Of a DNA stretch of 64,000 nucleotides, positions 17,492-28,004 are shown piece by piece; positions within the stretch are counted from its first letter, which is position 1, and each line of letters starts with the position of its first letter. Position numbers and translations under genes: made by a program. Source of the stretch: Mesorhizobium hawassense (GTDB lineage Bacteria; Pseudomonadota; Alphaproteobacteria; Rhizobiales; Rhizobiaceae); NCBI RefSeq assembly GCF_003289945.1, contig NZ_QMBP01000001.1:248001-312000 (forward strand). Reading direction: 5' to 3'. The notes below the pieces were generated by a model that saw only the letters and a program-made list of their open reading frames with translations, had not been told where the DNA came from and did not search any database.

Positions 17492-18184
17492 TCAGCGCGT
17501 GGAGTGCCGCTCGAAAGACAGGTGCCTTTCGATGGCATGCAAAGCGGTCAGGCAGACGACGTTGATGGCAAGATAGAAAACAGCGGTGATGATGAAGATG
17601 TCCATGATGGCGAATGTTTCGCTCATCAGCCGTTTGGCATAGCCAGTGATTTCAAGCACCGTTATGGTGGAGGCAAGGCTCGATTCCTTGACGATGACGG
17701 CGACCTCGGTGCTGTAGGAAGGCAGGGCCTGGCGCAGCGCCAGGGGAAACTTGATACGGTGGAAGACCACCCAAGGGGACATGCCGCAGGCCTCTGCCGC
17801 CTCGATCAGTCCGCGCGGCAGCGACAGCAGTGCAGTACGGAAGATCTCCGCCGTATAGGCACCGGTATTCAAGATGACGGCAAGGATGGCGGCATGCAGG
17901 CTGTCGCCGATCAGCCACCACAAAACGGTATTGTGCCGTATGAAGCCTATCTGCGCGAGGCCGCAATAGATCACAAAGATCTGCACGAGCATCGGCGTGC
18001 CCCTGAAGACCGCGCAGTAGAAGTCGGCACATTTGCGAACCGTGCCGGTCTGGGAAATGCGGGCTTTCGCCAGCAGGATGCCGAACGGCAATCCAAGACC
18101 GACGCCGAAAGCTGCGATCAGCAGTGTCGTCTTCACGCCGACGAGCAGAAACGGAACCGCATAGGTGACGATGCTGAAGTCCAT
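17492..18184 (-). CDS. Polar amino-acid ABC transporter permease (HisM type)
   Basis: A 230-residue inner-membrane permease with five or so hydrophobic segments. The cytoplasmic coupling loop EAAEACGMSPWVVFHRIKFP is the EAA motif that docks the ATPase. It follows the other permease by one base, so the two form the usual heterodimer. Together with the binding protein (18959) and ATPase (19815) they make a complete importer. Confidence 0.9.
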   Translation of the reverse strand: MDFSIVTYAVPFLLVGVKTTLLIAAFGVGLGLPFGILLAKARISQTGTVRKCADFYCAVFRGTPMLVQIFVIYCGLAQIGFIRHNTVLWWLIGDSLHAAILAVILNTGAYTAEIFRTALLSLPRGLIEAAEACGMSPWVVFHRIKFPLALRQALPSYSTEVAVIVKESSLASTITVLEITGYAKRLMSETFAIMDIFIITAVFYLAINVVCLTALHAIERHLSFERHSTR

Positions 18185-18185
18185 C

Positions 18186-18899
18186 CTAACCTCTGCTGAA
18201 GCCGCGATTGAAATGGTTTTCGGCGCGGTTGAACAAAACTTGGCTCACGGCGGTCATGGCGAAGAACATCGCGGCCGCCAAGCAATAGAATAGAAGCGGC
18301 GAGCGCGTGATTCCTGCGGCGACCGCTGCCGCTCGCATCAGTTCCTGCATACCGACGACCGATACGAGCGAGGTATCCTTGATCGTCATCTGCCACACGT
18401 TGTTGATCCCACCCAGAGCCAGTCTGAGGGCGAGCGGTAGCGTTACGCGAAAAAAGGTCACTCGTGGCGACAAAGAAAGCGATCGAGCCGCCTCGAGGAG
18501 GCCAATGGGAACCGCCTGCAGCGCGCCTCGTATGACTTCTATCGAGTACGCGCATGAGATGGCGGCGATCGCGATAATGCCGATAAGGAATGGATAGGCG
18601 TTTTCGGCGCTATCCGCGTAGCCGAACGCCGAGGCAATTCTCTGCACCCAGTCGACGGAGCCGAAGAACAGGAGATAAATGACCAGTAGGCCCGGAACGC
18701 CGCGGATGATGATGCTGTAGGCATCGACAAGCTGTGACAGAACAGGGACCTGTCGCCAACGAAGGATGGCAAGCGGTATCGCCGCCGCCAATCCTACAAC
18801 CACGCCGACAAAGCCGATCAGAAGCGTGATACCGGCCCCGCGCAGCAGCGCAAGGAGCCAGCCCTTCTCGACCATCAGCACCCAGATATCGTGCAACAT
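18186..18899 (-). CDS. Polar amino-acid ABC transporter permease (HisQ type)
   Basis: A 237-residue permease with the EAA loop EAARSLSLSPRVTFFRVTLP. Two starts are possible: ATG 18899 (used) and ATG 18908. Longer starts run into the hairpin between this gene and the binding-protein gene. It pairs with the following permease. The spacing of 1 base to it indicates one transcript. Confidence 0.88.
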   Translation of the reverse strand: MLHDIWVLMVEKGWLLALLRGAGITLLIGFVGVVVGLAAAIPLAILRWRQVPVLSQLVDAYSIIIRGVPGLLVIYLLFFGSVDWVQRIASAFGYADSAENAYPFLIGIIAIAAISCAYSIEVIRGALQAVPIGLLEAARSLSLSPRVTFFRVTLPLALRLALGGINNVWQMTIKDTSLVSVVGMQELMRAAAVAAGITRSPLLFYCLAAAMFFAMTAVSQVLFNRAENHFNRGFSRG

Positions 18900-18911
18900 G
18901 AAGAACATTCC

Positions 18912-18945
18912 AACAGGCCGTCGCGGCATCCCGCGACGACCTGTT
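18912..18945 (-). promoter_or_regulatory. Intercistronic hairpin between binding-protein and permease genes
   Basis: A 15-base stem (AACAGGCCGTCGCGG against CCGCGACGACCTGTT) around a 4-base loop. The single imperfect position would be a U-G wobble in the leftward transcript but a C-A mismatch in the other strand. That points to an RNA element on the gene strand. It has no T-run and probably protects or tunes the message between a highly expressed binding protein and its permease. Confidence 0.7.
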
Positions 18946-18958
18946 CCCCGTCGGATGA

Positions 18959-19774
18959 TTACTTGTTGCACGCGATGGTGTAGTCGTCCTTGAACCAGCT
19001 TTCCGAGGCAGCCTTCACCTTGCCGCTGTTGATCATGTCGCAGAGCGCGCCGTCCAGCTTGGCCTTCAGTTCGGCATTGCCCTTGCGCAGGCCAACACCC
19101 ATGCCGTAACCCAGCGCCTCGTGGTCGTCAGCTCCGGTGACCTTGACGTCGATGCGGACAAAATTGGCGCCTTCAGCCGTGCTGAGGAAGTCGACCCAGG
19201 TCGGAGAGTCGCCAAAAGCAGCATCCAGCCGGCCAGCCGCAAGATCGGAATTTTGCTGGGTCGTTGCGTCGTAGGTCTTCAGGTCGGCGGTCGGAATATG
19301 TTTCTTTATGAACTGCGCGTATGTGGTGCCGTTCACCACGCCTATGGTTTTGCCGGCCAACGCTTTGTCAATCTCCGCAAGGCTCTTCAGGCCAACCAGA
19401 GGAGAGTCCTTCGGGACCACGAAATATTGGGGGGTGGTGGCGTAAGGAATGGAGTAGTCGATCTTCTTCATTCTCTCGTCGGTGATGCCGAGACCCGAGA
19501 TGATGACGTCGAAGCGATCGCTGTCCATGGATGGAACCAGGGAACTGAACGTCTGCACCACGAATTTGCATTTGACCTTGAGTTCGGCGCAAATACCGTT
19601 GGCGATGTCGGCGTCGAAGCCGGTGACGTTGCCGTTGGCGTCGGCCATGCTGAACTGCGGGGCATCGCCTTCGGTGCCCACGCGCAGGACGCCGTCCTCG
19701 GCCGATGCGACGCTTATTGCCGTCACCATCAGGGCGGATACGCAGATTGAGCGAAGTGTGTTCTTGACGAGCAT
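18959..19774 (-). CDS. Polar amino-acid ABC transporter substrate-binding protein
   Basis: A 271-residue periplasmic binding protein of the HisJ/GlnH cluster. The signal peptide (KNTLRSICVSALMVTAISVASA) would be cut near residue 25. The mature part has RVGTEGDAPQFS, GFDADIANGIC and ISGLGITDERMKKIDYS, all typical. It follows the ATPase gene and precedes two permeases, with the 15-base hairpin after it. The ligand is likely a polar amino acid or an amine derivative used by the oxidase at the end of the operon. Confidence 0.92.
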   Translation of the reverse strand: MLVKNTLRSICVSALMVTAISVASAEDGVLRVGTEGDAPQFSMADANGNVTGFDADIANGICAELKVKCKFVVQTFSSLVPSMDSDRFDVIISGLGITDERMKKIDYSIPYATTPQYFVVPKDSPLVGLKSLAEIDKALAGKTIGVVNGTTYAQFIKKHIPTADLKTYDATTQQNSDLAAGRLDAAFGDSPTWVDFLSTAEGANFVRIDVKVTGADDHEALGYGMGVGLRKGNAELKAKLDGALCDMINSGKVKAASESWFKDDYTIACNK

Positions 19775-19814
19775 TCTGAGTTACCCCTCTTTGCTTTCTA
19801 TTTGATGGCCGCCA

Positions 19815-20591
19815 TCAGGCAGCGGTTGAAATAACGCTGGAAAGGAACTGCTTCACCGCCTGGGTTGCGGGATTTCGAAACAGTTCTTCCGGTCCGGCAT
19901 CCTGCGCAACGACACCCCTGTGCAGGAATATCATTCGGTTCGACACCTCCCGAGCGAACCTCATTTCATGTGTGACGAGGAGAATGGTCGCTCCCTCATC
20001 GGCAAGCGTTCTGATGACCTTCAAGACTTCGCTGACCAGCTCAGGATCGAGCGCGGAGGTTGGTTCATCAAAAAGCATCAGCTTGGGCTGCATCGCCAAA
20101 ACACGCGCGATTGCGACGCGTTGCTGCTGCCCGCCCGAAAGCTGGCTTGGATACCGGTGGCCAAAATCGGCCATGCCCACTTTGGATAGCGCCGAAAGCG
20201 CTGCTTCATTCGCCTCCCGCTTGTCCTTGCGCAGCACGTAGACCAGCGCTTCGGTCACGTTCCCAAGCACGGTTCGATGGGGCCACAGGTTGAAGCTCTG
20301 AAACACCATTCCGATGCGGCGACGGAAAACGCTGATGTTGGCGGCGTTGATGATTCTTGTCTCGGGATGTTCGTTCTGCAATGCGGAAATCGCATCGCCC
20401 ATCACCTCGATCTCGCCCGAACTCGGGGTCTCCAGAAAATTGATGCATCGTAGCGCGGTGCTCTTTCCCGAGCCGGAAGAACCGACCAGCGAAATGACCT
20501 CGCCCTGCCGCATCTGGAAGCTCACTCCGTTGAGAACGCTCACTGCGCCGAATGCCTTGTGCAGTTCGTGAACTTTCAGAACGGGAGCCAT
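19815..20591 (-). CDS. Polar amino-acid ABC transporter ATP-binding protein
   Basis: A 258-residue ATPase with Walker A GSSGSGKST, signature LSGGQQQR, Walker B LMLFDEPTSALD and switch histidine in LVTHEMRF. ATG 20591 is preceded by GGGAGG at 9 bases; longer frames pass through the remnant aminotransferase and are not coding. It is the first gene of the leftward importer-cupin-oxidase operon. Confidence 0.92.
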   Translation of the reverse strand: MAPVLKVHELHKAFGAVSVLNGVSFQMRQGEVISLVGSSGSGKSTALRCINFLETPSSGEIEVMGDAISALQNEHPETRIINAANISVFRRRIGMVFQSFNLWPHRTVLGNVTEALVYVLRKDKREANEAALSALSKVGMADFGHRYPSQLSGGQQQRVAIARVLAMQPKLMLFDEPTSALDPELVSEVLKVIRTLADEGATILLVTHEMRFAREVSNRMIFLHRGVVAQDAGPEELFRNPATQAVKQFLSSVISTAA

Positions 20592-20646
20592 GCCGAAGGA
20601 CCTCCCGTCCGTGCCGTTTCTATTCTCTCCACTTTGCTCGTCGCCT

Positions 20647-20896
20647 TCAGTTTTCGATCGTTTGCGCGACATCGTCGACGGGTGCCTTCGCGGTCGAGAA
20701 CATCTCATCAATTTTCGGATTCCGGATTCCGTCATGACAAGACAAAACCCCGCCCGCTGGCCACCTGGATGCGGACGCCCTTGCCGGTTTGCATGACCGT
20801 AGGCTCGTTCACGCCAAAGGCGTAATCTTTCAGGTAAGTGAAGGGGTGTAGAACCGATCGACGGTCCATTTCGGCGACATCTTCGCTGGTCGTCAT
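20647..20896 (-). pseudogene. Internally deleted class III aminotransferase gene
   Basis: The first 50 or so codons from ATG 20896 read as the N-terminus of an omega-aminotransferase (DRRSVLHPFTYLKDYA, then GKGVRIQVASGR). A frame break follows directly, and a second frame reads KIDEMFSTAKAPVDD up to a stop at 20647, which has the look of the same family's C-terminus after the SPP segment. About 370 internal codons, including the PLP lysine, are missing. The remnant still has a plausible start. It sits ahead of an importer operon whose substrate may once have been its own. Confidence 0.72.
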
Positions 20897-21272
20897 TCTC
20901 GGATCCCTAGGGGGCCAGATCGCGGAGACAGACGAATTTCGGCTCGACGATCCGACGACGGATGATGTCGCGACCCCCCCGTTCCAGGCCGACTGCTTCC
21001 AACTCCATTCCACCCTCGAGGATTACAAGCGCAACCTCAGCTTATCTCCGTCGGGGCACGCAATTCCGTCTCATTCCATTGAGTTTCCGCAGAATTCCTG
21101 CCAATTCTGGGTCCATAAGAGGAAACGCTCCGAATGGGTCGGACTCCGACCGCGGCCGGGCAAACCAGTTCTTCGGATCGGCGCTCGCCTACCCCATTTT
21201 CGCGGCACGTTCTGGCAGAGGTTCAGATCGCGGGCTGCCTTCACCACAACGTTGACAAGCCTAAACGCATTA
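20897..21272. other. Intergenic stretch with no recognised gene
   Basis: No frame here shows a family motif on either strand. It separates the aminotransferase remnant from the Lrp-type regulator gene. It may hold other debris of the same deletion, but nothing was identified. Confidence 0.4.
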
Positions 21273-21752
21273 TCAATCAAGAAAATGCTCGATATCGATT
21301 GGCATGGAAAACCCAACCTTCACTCGATCCATGACAACCATTGTCTTGAACCCCTTGATGTCGTGATTCTCGTAGAAAAATCTCCGAGTAAAAGCTTCAT
21401 AATCTTCCATGCTTCGGGATGTGACAATGAGAACGAAATCTGCTTCGCCCGTAACGTAGTAGCCGTTCATCACTTCCGGAGTCTGGCGGATCGATTGTTT
21501 GAAGCGGTCGACGATGTCAGCCCGTTCGCGCTCGAGGGAAACCAGCACGAGCATTGCAATAGGCCGGCCGATAGTCTTGGGTTTCACGATCGAAACGTCA
21601 GCTTCGATTGCTCCCCCTTCGCGAAGCCGTTTGAGACGACGCTGGACCGCCGTTGCCGACAGGCCGACCATTTGGCCAAGCTCTTCCGTGCCGTGGCGAT
21701 TGTTGGTCTGCAGAATATTAAGCAAGCGAGAGTCCAGTCGATCAAGCTTCAT
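21273..21752 (-). CDS. Lrp/AsnC-family transcriptional regulator
   Basis: A 159-residue regulator. The helix-turn-helix lies in MKLDRLDSRLLNILQTNN and LGQMVGLSATAVQRRLKRL. The ligand domain has GYYVTGEADFVLIV and a long acidic tail. It transcribes leftward toward the aminotransferase remnant, so it may be the regulator left over from that lost enzyme; its own targets could be the importer operons on either side. ATG 21752 aligns with family N-termini. Confidence 0.85.
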   Translation of the reverse strand: MKLDRLDSRLLNILQTNNRHGTEELGQMVGLSATAVQRRLKRLREGGAIEADVSIVKPKTIGRPIAMLVLVSLERERADIVDRFKQSIRQTPEVMNGYYVTGEADFVLIVTSRSMEDYEAFTRRFFYENHDIKGFKTMVVMDRVKVGFSMPIDIEHFLD

Positions 21753-21840
21753 TCTGCCTGCCTGCGCGTTGATCTGGTGACACAATCGTGGTTGAAAAAC
21801 TTGTCGCACCCTTCAGTCTTCCAGGCTGTCCCCCATGTAG

Positions 21841-23492
<1,652 letters not shown>

Positions 23493-23496
<4 letters not shown>

Positions 23497-24338
23497 GCGT
23501 CGCGGTCCCTGATCTTCTGCGGCAGGTTGTCGATCAGCAGGTTGACGCTGATGGTGAGGCTGGCGATCGCAAGCGAGGGCACGACGACCGCCGGGGCCGC
23601 GAAGGGCAGGCCGCCGATGTTCTCGCGCACCAGCGCGCCCCAGTCGGCCAAGGGCGGCTGCAGGCCGAGGCCGAGGAAGGACAGGCCTGAGAGCAAGAGC
23701 ACGATGAAGACGAAGCGCAGGCCGAAATCGGCGAGCACCGGGCGGATGATGTTGGGCAGGATCTCGGAGCCGATGAGATAGGCCGTGCTTTCGCCGCGGA
23801 CGCGGGCGACGGTCATGAAATCCATGGTGTTGATGTTGACCGCGAGCGCCCGGGCGAAGCGGTAGGCGCCGGGGATGTAAATCACCGCGAGCGTCAGGAT
23901 CAGCACCGGGATCGACGAGCCGACCGCGGCGACGACCACGAGGCCGAACAGCTTGCTCGGGATCGAGTTCATCGCGTCGAGGAAGCGGCTGAGGCAGGTG
24001 TCGAACCAGCCGCCGGTCACGGCCGCGAGCATGCCGAGCACGACACCCGAGAAGCACGCAATGGACACGGCGGCGAGCGATATGCCGACCGTATAGCGCG
24101 CGCCCATCAGGACCCGCGAGAGCATATCGCGCCCCAGATAGTCCGAGCCGAGCCATAGGCCCTGGCGCATCGGGCCGAAATAGTCGTCGTCGACGATGTC
24201 GCCGATCGAATGGGGAATGATGTAAGGCGCGAAGATCGCGACCAGCGTCCACGCCAGGATGACCAGCGAAGCCACGACGCCGACGAGGTTGTAGCTGTGG
24301 CCCAGGAAGGACCGTCGGGAGGCTGCTGCGCGCGCCAT
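23493..24338 (-). CDS. Peptide-type ABC transporter permease (DppC)
   Basis: A 281-residue permease with an N-terminal transmembrane anchor, then GSDYLGRDMLSRVLMGAR (a DppC hallmark) and about five more membrane segments. The coupling loop is TVARVRGESTAYLIGSEILP. The stop overlaps the fused ATPase start by 4 bases. It pairs with the DppB-type permease whose stop is 2 bases upstream. Confidence 0.92.
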
Positions 24339-24340
24339 CG

Positions 24341-25291
24341 TTATCTCAGCCTCGGGTTGGACATGATGGCGACGATATCGGCGGCCGTGATGAGCAGGAG
24401 ATATCCGAGGCAGAAGATCATCGCGCAGCTCTGGATCAGCGGCAGGTCGCGGGTCGCGACCGCATCGACCATCAGCTTGGCGATGCCGGGATAGTTGAAG
24501 ATCGTCTCGACGATGATGACGCCGCCGACCAGATAGGACAACGACAGCGCCACTGCGTTCACGATCGGCCCGAGGGCGTTGGGCAGCGCGTGCCTGAGCA
24601 CCATGCGGCTGCGCGAGGCGCCTTTGAGAAGCGCCATCTCGACATAGGGCGTGGACAGCGTTTCGATCACCGCGGCGCGGGTCATGCGGATCATCTGGGC
24701 GGAGATGACGAAGGTAAGCGTGATCACCGGCATGGCGTAGATGCGCACCAGGTCGGTCAGCGAATGCGCCTCGTTGACCGAGGACAGCGCCGGCAGCCAT
24801 CTAAGATAGACGGCGAAGAGCAGGACCGCGAGCGTCGCGACCATGAACTCTGGAACGGAGATGACGCCGATGGAAAGCACGGTGACGGCGCGGTCGTAGA
24901 GCGAGCCGCGCAGCATCGCGGCGGTGATGCCGAGCGTCAGCGCCAGCGGCACGGAGATGAGCGTGGTTATGCCGGCGAGCTTCATCGTGTTGAGCAGCCG
25001 CCCGCCGATCAGCGCCGCGACCGGCATGTCATTGGCATAGGAGGTGCCGAGGTCGCCGTGCAGCAGTCCGAAAAGCCAGCGCAGGAAGCGCAGGATCGCC
25101 GGATCGTTGAGATGCATGGCCTCGCGCAGGCCGGCGACCGCCTCGGGGGTCGCCGCCTGTCCAAGCAGGATCGACGCCGTGTCGCCAGGCAGCATGCTGG
25201 TGGCGAAAAACACCGCGAACAAAACGATCAGAAGGGTGACGACCGCGATCCCCAGCCGCTTCACCACGAGGTTTAGAACCCCAGACTTCAT
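24341..25291 (-). CDS. Peptide-type ABC transporter permease (DppB)
   Basis: A 316-residue permease with an N-terminal KRLGIAVVTLLIVL membrane segment, the periplasmic LPGDTASILLGQAAT region of the DppB group, and EMALLKGASRSRMVLRHALPNA as the ATPase-docking loop. ATG 25291 gives the usual length. It follows the binding-protein gene after an 85-base gap that holds a 12-base perfect hairpin. Confidence 0.92.
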   Translation of the reverse strand: MKSGVLNLVVKRLGIAVVTLLIVLFAVFFATSMLPGDTASILLGQAATPEAVAGLREAMHLNDPAILRFLRWLFGLLHGDLGTSYANDMPVAALIGGRLLNTMKLAGITTLISVPLALTLGITAAMLRGSLYDRAVTVLSIGVISVPEFMVATLAVLLFAVYLRWLPALSSVNEAHSLTDLVRIYAMPVITLTFVISAQMIRMTRAAVIETLSTPYVEMALLKGASRSRMVLRHALPNALGPIVNAVALSLSYLVGGVIIVETIFNYPGIAKLMVDAVATRDLPLIQSCAMIFCLGYLLLITAADIVAIMSNPRLR

Positions 25292-25340
25292 GGAAGCTCC
25301 CTGCGGTTGCGTTCGGCCAGACAAATCTTGCGCAATGCAG

Positions 25341-25368
25341 TGCCGGGGCCGGCCGACCGGCCCCGGCA
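25341..25368 (-). promoter_or_regulatory. Intercistronic hairpin between binding-protein and DppB genes
   Basis: TGCCGGGGCCGG and CCGGCCCCGGCA are exact complements around the loop CCGA (UCGG on the leftward transcript). It begins just after the binding-protein stop at 25377, lacks a T-run, and is followed by the permease gene. It therefore probably stabilises the upstream message rather than ending transcription. Confidence 0.7.
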
Positions 25369-25376
25369 GGCGCTTC

Positions 25377-26987
25377 TCAGGCTTCGAGCCAGAGATATTC
25401 CGCCATTGCGTAGCCCATCATGCCACCGAGCGGGTTCGCTTCCAAACCCTTCACCTTGCTGGAGAGGGCATCGACGTTGGAAATATAAGCCGGGATGATG
25501 GTGCCGGCCTCTTCGGAAACCATGGTCTGCATATGGCCGTAGATTTCCTTGCGCTTGGCCTGATCGAGCGAGCCGCGCGCTTCGACGAGCATCTTGTCGA
25601 ACTTCTCGGACTTGTACTGGCTTTCGTTCCACGGCGCGTTGGAAGCGTAAAGCAGCGAGAACAGGATGTCCGGCGTCGGGCGCGGGTTGATGTTGCCGAA
25701 ATGGATCGGCGCCTTGAGCCAGTAATTGTCCCAATAGCCGTCGGACGGCACGCGCTGCACGTCGAGCTTCATGCCGATGTCGGCGCCGGCCGCCTGGATG
25801 ATCACCGCCATGTCGATCGACGAAGTCGCGGCGTCCGAGGCGATCACCGGGATGGACTGGCCAAGCAGGCCCGCCTTCTGGAAGTGGAACTTGGCCTTAT
25901 CCGGGTCGAAGGCCTTCGGCTTGAGGTCGGCATTGTGGAAGATGTTGGCCGGCGAGACGGGCTGGTCGTTGCCGATTTCGCCGAGGCCGCGCAATGCCGA
26001 TTTGACGATCTGCTCGCGGTTGACGAGGTACTTCATGCCGGCCACGAAATCGGCCTTCTTGCCCGGATCCATGTCGAGCCGGATGTTGAGGTCCGTATAG
26101 TTGCCCGAGGTCGTCTTCGACAGTTCGAAGCCCTGCTGGCTCTCCAGCAGCTTCATCGAGCGCGGATTGATCGAGGCGGCAAAATTGATGTCGCCGGAAA
26201 TCAGCGCGTTGACGCGGGCGCTGTCGTCGGTGATGGCGATGAACTCGAAGGAGTCGAGATAGGGCTTGCCCGACTTCCAGTAGTTCTTGTTCTTGGTGAC
26301 CACCGAACGCACGCCCGGTTCGAACGTCTGCAGCACGAAGGCGCCGGTGCCGTTGCCCTTGGAGAAATCAGTCGTGCCGTCCTGGACGATCATGAAGTGA
26401 TGCAGCGCCAGGATGGTCGGCAGGTCGGCATTCGGATCGGCGAGTGTGATTTCCACGGTCGACTTGTCGACCGCCTTGAAGCCGGTCATCTGCGCGGCGA
26501 TCTTGGCGACCTTGGAGCCCACTGCCTTGTCGAGATGGCGCTTGAGCGAGAAGACGACGTCGTCGGCCGTGAGGTCCTTGCCGTCGTGGAAGGTTACGCC
26601 CTTGCGCAGCTTCACGGTCCAGGTCTTGGCGTCCTTGCTGTCGAAGCTTTCAGCCAGCTCCATCTGCGTCTTGCCGTCCTTGTCGAGGAAGGTCAGGCGG
26701 TTGTAGAGCGAGCAGCAGCGGACATAGTCCGTGGAGAGCGACGCCTTCGCCGGGTCGAGCGTATCGGCGGTCGAGGACGACCAGCCGGCCGCCTTGAAGT
26801 TCCCACCGGAAACCGGCGTGGCGGCGACGGCCTGGGTCGCGCGGCCGAGCACCACGCTGCCTGCGGCAATTGCGGCGCCGCCGGCCAGCAGCATCTTGAG
26901 CAGCTCGCGGCGGCTTGCGCCCCGCCGGATGGCGTTTTCGACCATGGCATCGTCGGCGCTGGTCCAGTTGGTGATTTTGTCGGTCAT
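25377..26987 (-). CDS. Peptide-type ABC transporter substrate-binding protein, Tat-like signal
   Basis: A 536-residue binding protein of the peptide/nickel cluster. The signal has a long N-region with SRRELLK at residues 25-31, then a hydrophobic stretch and ATQAVAA. That matches the Tat pattern rather than Sec and has no lipobox. The mature part has KAGWSSSTADTLDPA, LRKGVTFHDGKDLTADDVVFSL and GNGTGAFVL. ATG 26987 has AAAGGGGA at good spacing; an ATG two codons earlier is too close to it. It heads the leftward ABC operon. The ligand may be an amine-containing peptide or opine (inference). Confidence 0.88.
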   Translation of the reverse strand: MTDKITNWTSADDAMVENAIRRGASRRELLKMLLAGGAAIAAGSVVLGRATQAVAATPVSGGNFKAAGWSSSTADTLDPAKASLSTDYVRCCSLYNRLTFLDKDGKTQMELAESFDSKDAKTWTVKLRKGVTFHDGKDLTADDVVFSLKRHLDKAVGSKVAKIAAQMTGFKAVDKSTVEITLADPNADLPTILALHHFMIVQDGTTDFSKGNGTGAFVLQTFEPGVRSVVTKNKNYWKSGKPYLDSFEFIAITDDSARVNALISGDINFAASINPRSMKLLESQQGFELSKTTSGNYTDLNIRLDMDPGKKADFVAGMKYLVNREQIVKSALRGLGEIGNDQPVSPANIFHNADLKPKAFDPDKAKFHFQKAGLLGQSIPVIASDAATSSIDMAVIIQAAGADIGMKLDVQRVPSDGYWDNYWLKAPIHFGNINPRPTPDILFSLLYASNAPWNESQYKSEKFDKMLVEARGSLDQAKRKEIYGHMQTMVSEEAGTIIPAYISNVDALSSKVKGLEANPLGGMMGYAMAEYLWLEA

Positions 26988-27052
26988 GTTCATTCCCCTT
27001 TCTGTTGGTTTGGTCGGTATGCTCGTCTTGCTGCGGCTTTCCGGGCTTCGGT

Positions 27053-27775
27053 TCAGGTTTGCTCCTTCAGGCTTTCGCGCACGGCCGTCGCGAGGGCGGC
27101 CATCGAGGTGAAGTGATAGTCCGGCACGGTGAAGCGCTCGGGCTCGATCGTGCCGCCATAGCCCTTCTGGGCGTGCCGGCGCTCGATCCAGCAATTGGTC
27201 ATGCCGAGCGCCCGGGAGATGCCGATGTCGTGGTACTGGCTTTGCGCGACATGCAGGACGTCGTCCTTGCCGTCGCCGCGCGACGCCACGAAATCGAAGA
27301 CCTTCTGGAAGAAGGCGGGGTCCGGTTTCTCCGTGCCGGTATCGTCGGCGGTGAAGGTGGCGAAGAAGGGCGATCCGAGCTGCTTCTCGAAATGGTCGAG
27401 CGCCCAGCGCCGTGCGTTGGTCATGGCGATCAGCTTGTGCGACCTGGCAAGGTCGGCCAGTGCCGCCGCGCTGTCGGGGAAGCCTTTCCAGACGCTCGCG
27501 GAATCCCGCAGGCGGACGCCGTATTTCTCCTCGGCCGGCAGGCCGAGCCGCGGCGCAATGACCGTATAGACGCGCACGAGATCATCGGGGAACAACCCCA
27601 CGCCAGGCATGTAACGGGCCTGCCGATAGAGCGCCAGCGCTTCCTCTCCGTCGATGGCCACGCCGGCCTCGGCGGCAATGCCGGCCAGGCAGGCCGTGAT
27701 GCCGCCTTCGAAGTCGATCAGCGTGCCGACCACATCGAAGGTCATGTATTTGAATTGGCTGAAGGCCTTGGCCAA
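27053..27775 (-). CDS. HAD-family hydrolase, haloacid dehalogenase type II, copy 1
   Basis: A 240-residue HAD enzyme. The nucleophile is Asp14 in FDVVGTL (the usual Tyr of FDxYGTL is Val). MTNARR supplies the second motif, EKPDPAFF the lysine, and AQSQYHDI the late acidic site. It is most like L-2-haloacid dehalogenases, but in this setting a dehalogenase role is unlikely and a phosphatase or other hydrolase of an amine-pathway intermediate is possible. It lies between the importer operon and the aminotransferase gene and is related to the gene at 30551. Confidence 0.85.
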   Translation of the reverse strand: MAKAFSQFKYMTFDVVGTLIDFEGGITACLAGIAAEAGVAIDGEEALALYRQARYMPGVGLFPDDLVRVYTVIAPRLGLPAEEKYGVRLRDSASVWKGFPDSAAALADLARSHKLIAMTNARRWALDHFEKQLGSPFFATFTADDTGTEKPDPAFFQKVFDFVASRGDGKDDVLHVAQSQYHDIGISRALGMTNCWIERRHAQKGYGGTIEPERFTVPDYHFTSMAALATAVRESLKEQT

Positions 27776-28004
27776 GAACTAGCTCTCCTCTATGGCCGAA
27801 CCGTGCTGAACAGCACAAAATTCCGTGCTGTCCGGGGCGTCGGCCTTTTCAAAGTCCGGCAACTCCGGGCTCTGTGGCCTTGTCTTAACGGTAGTCTGGC
27901 ACTTCCCCCGCGCTGGATTCGCCGAAAAGGCGCGGGGCAGCGGCACAAAATTGCGAAATCGTCCGCCCCGGCGATATTTCGAGATGCTAAAAATCCGCTG
28001 CTAT

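Noticed and set aside
18912..18945. Rho-independent terminator
   Set aside because: No T-run follows on the minus strand and the permease gene continues directly.
20897..21272. A gene between the remnant and the Lrp regulator
   Set aside because: Open frames exist but none has a motif, a ribosome site or conserved composition.
27053..27775. True haloacid dehalogenase
   Set aside because: The fold fits, but the Tyr of the nucleophile motif is Val and the context is amine catabolism.
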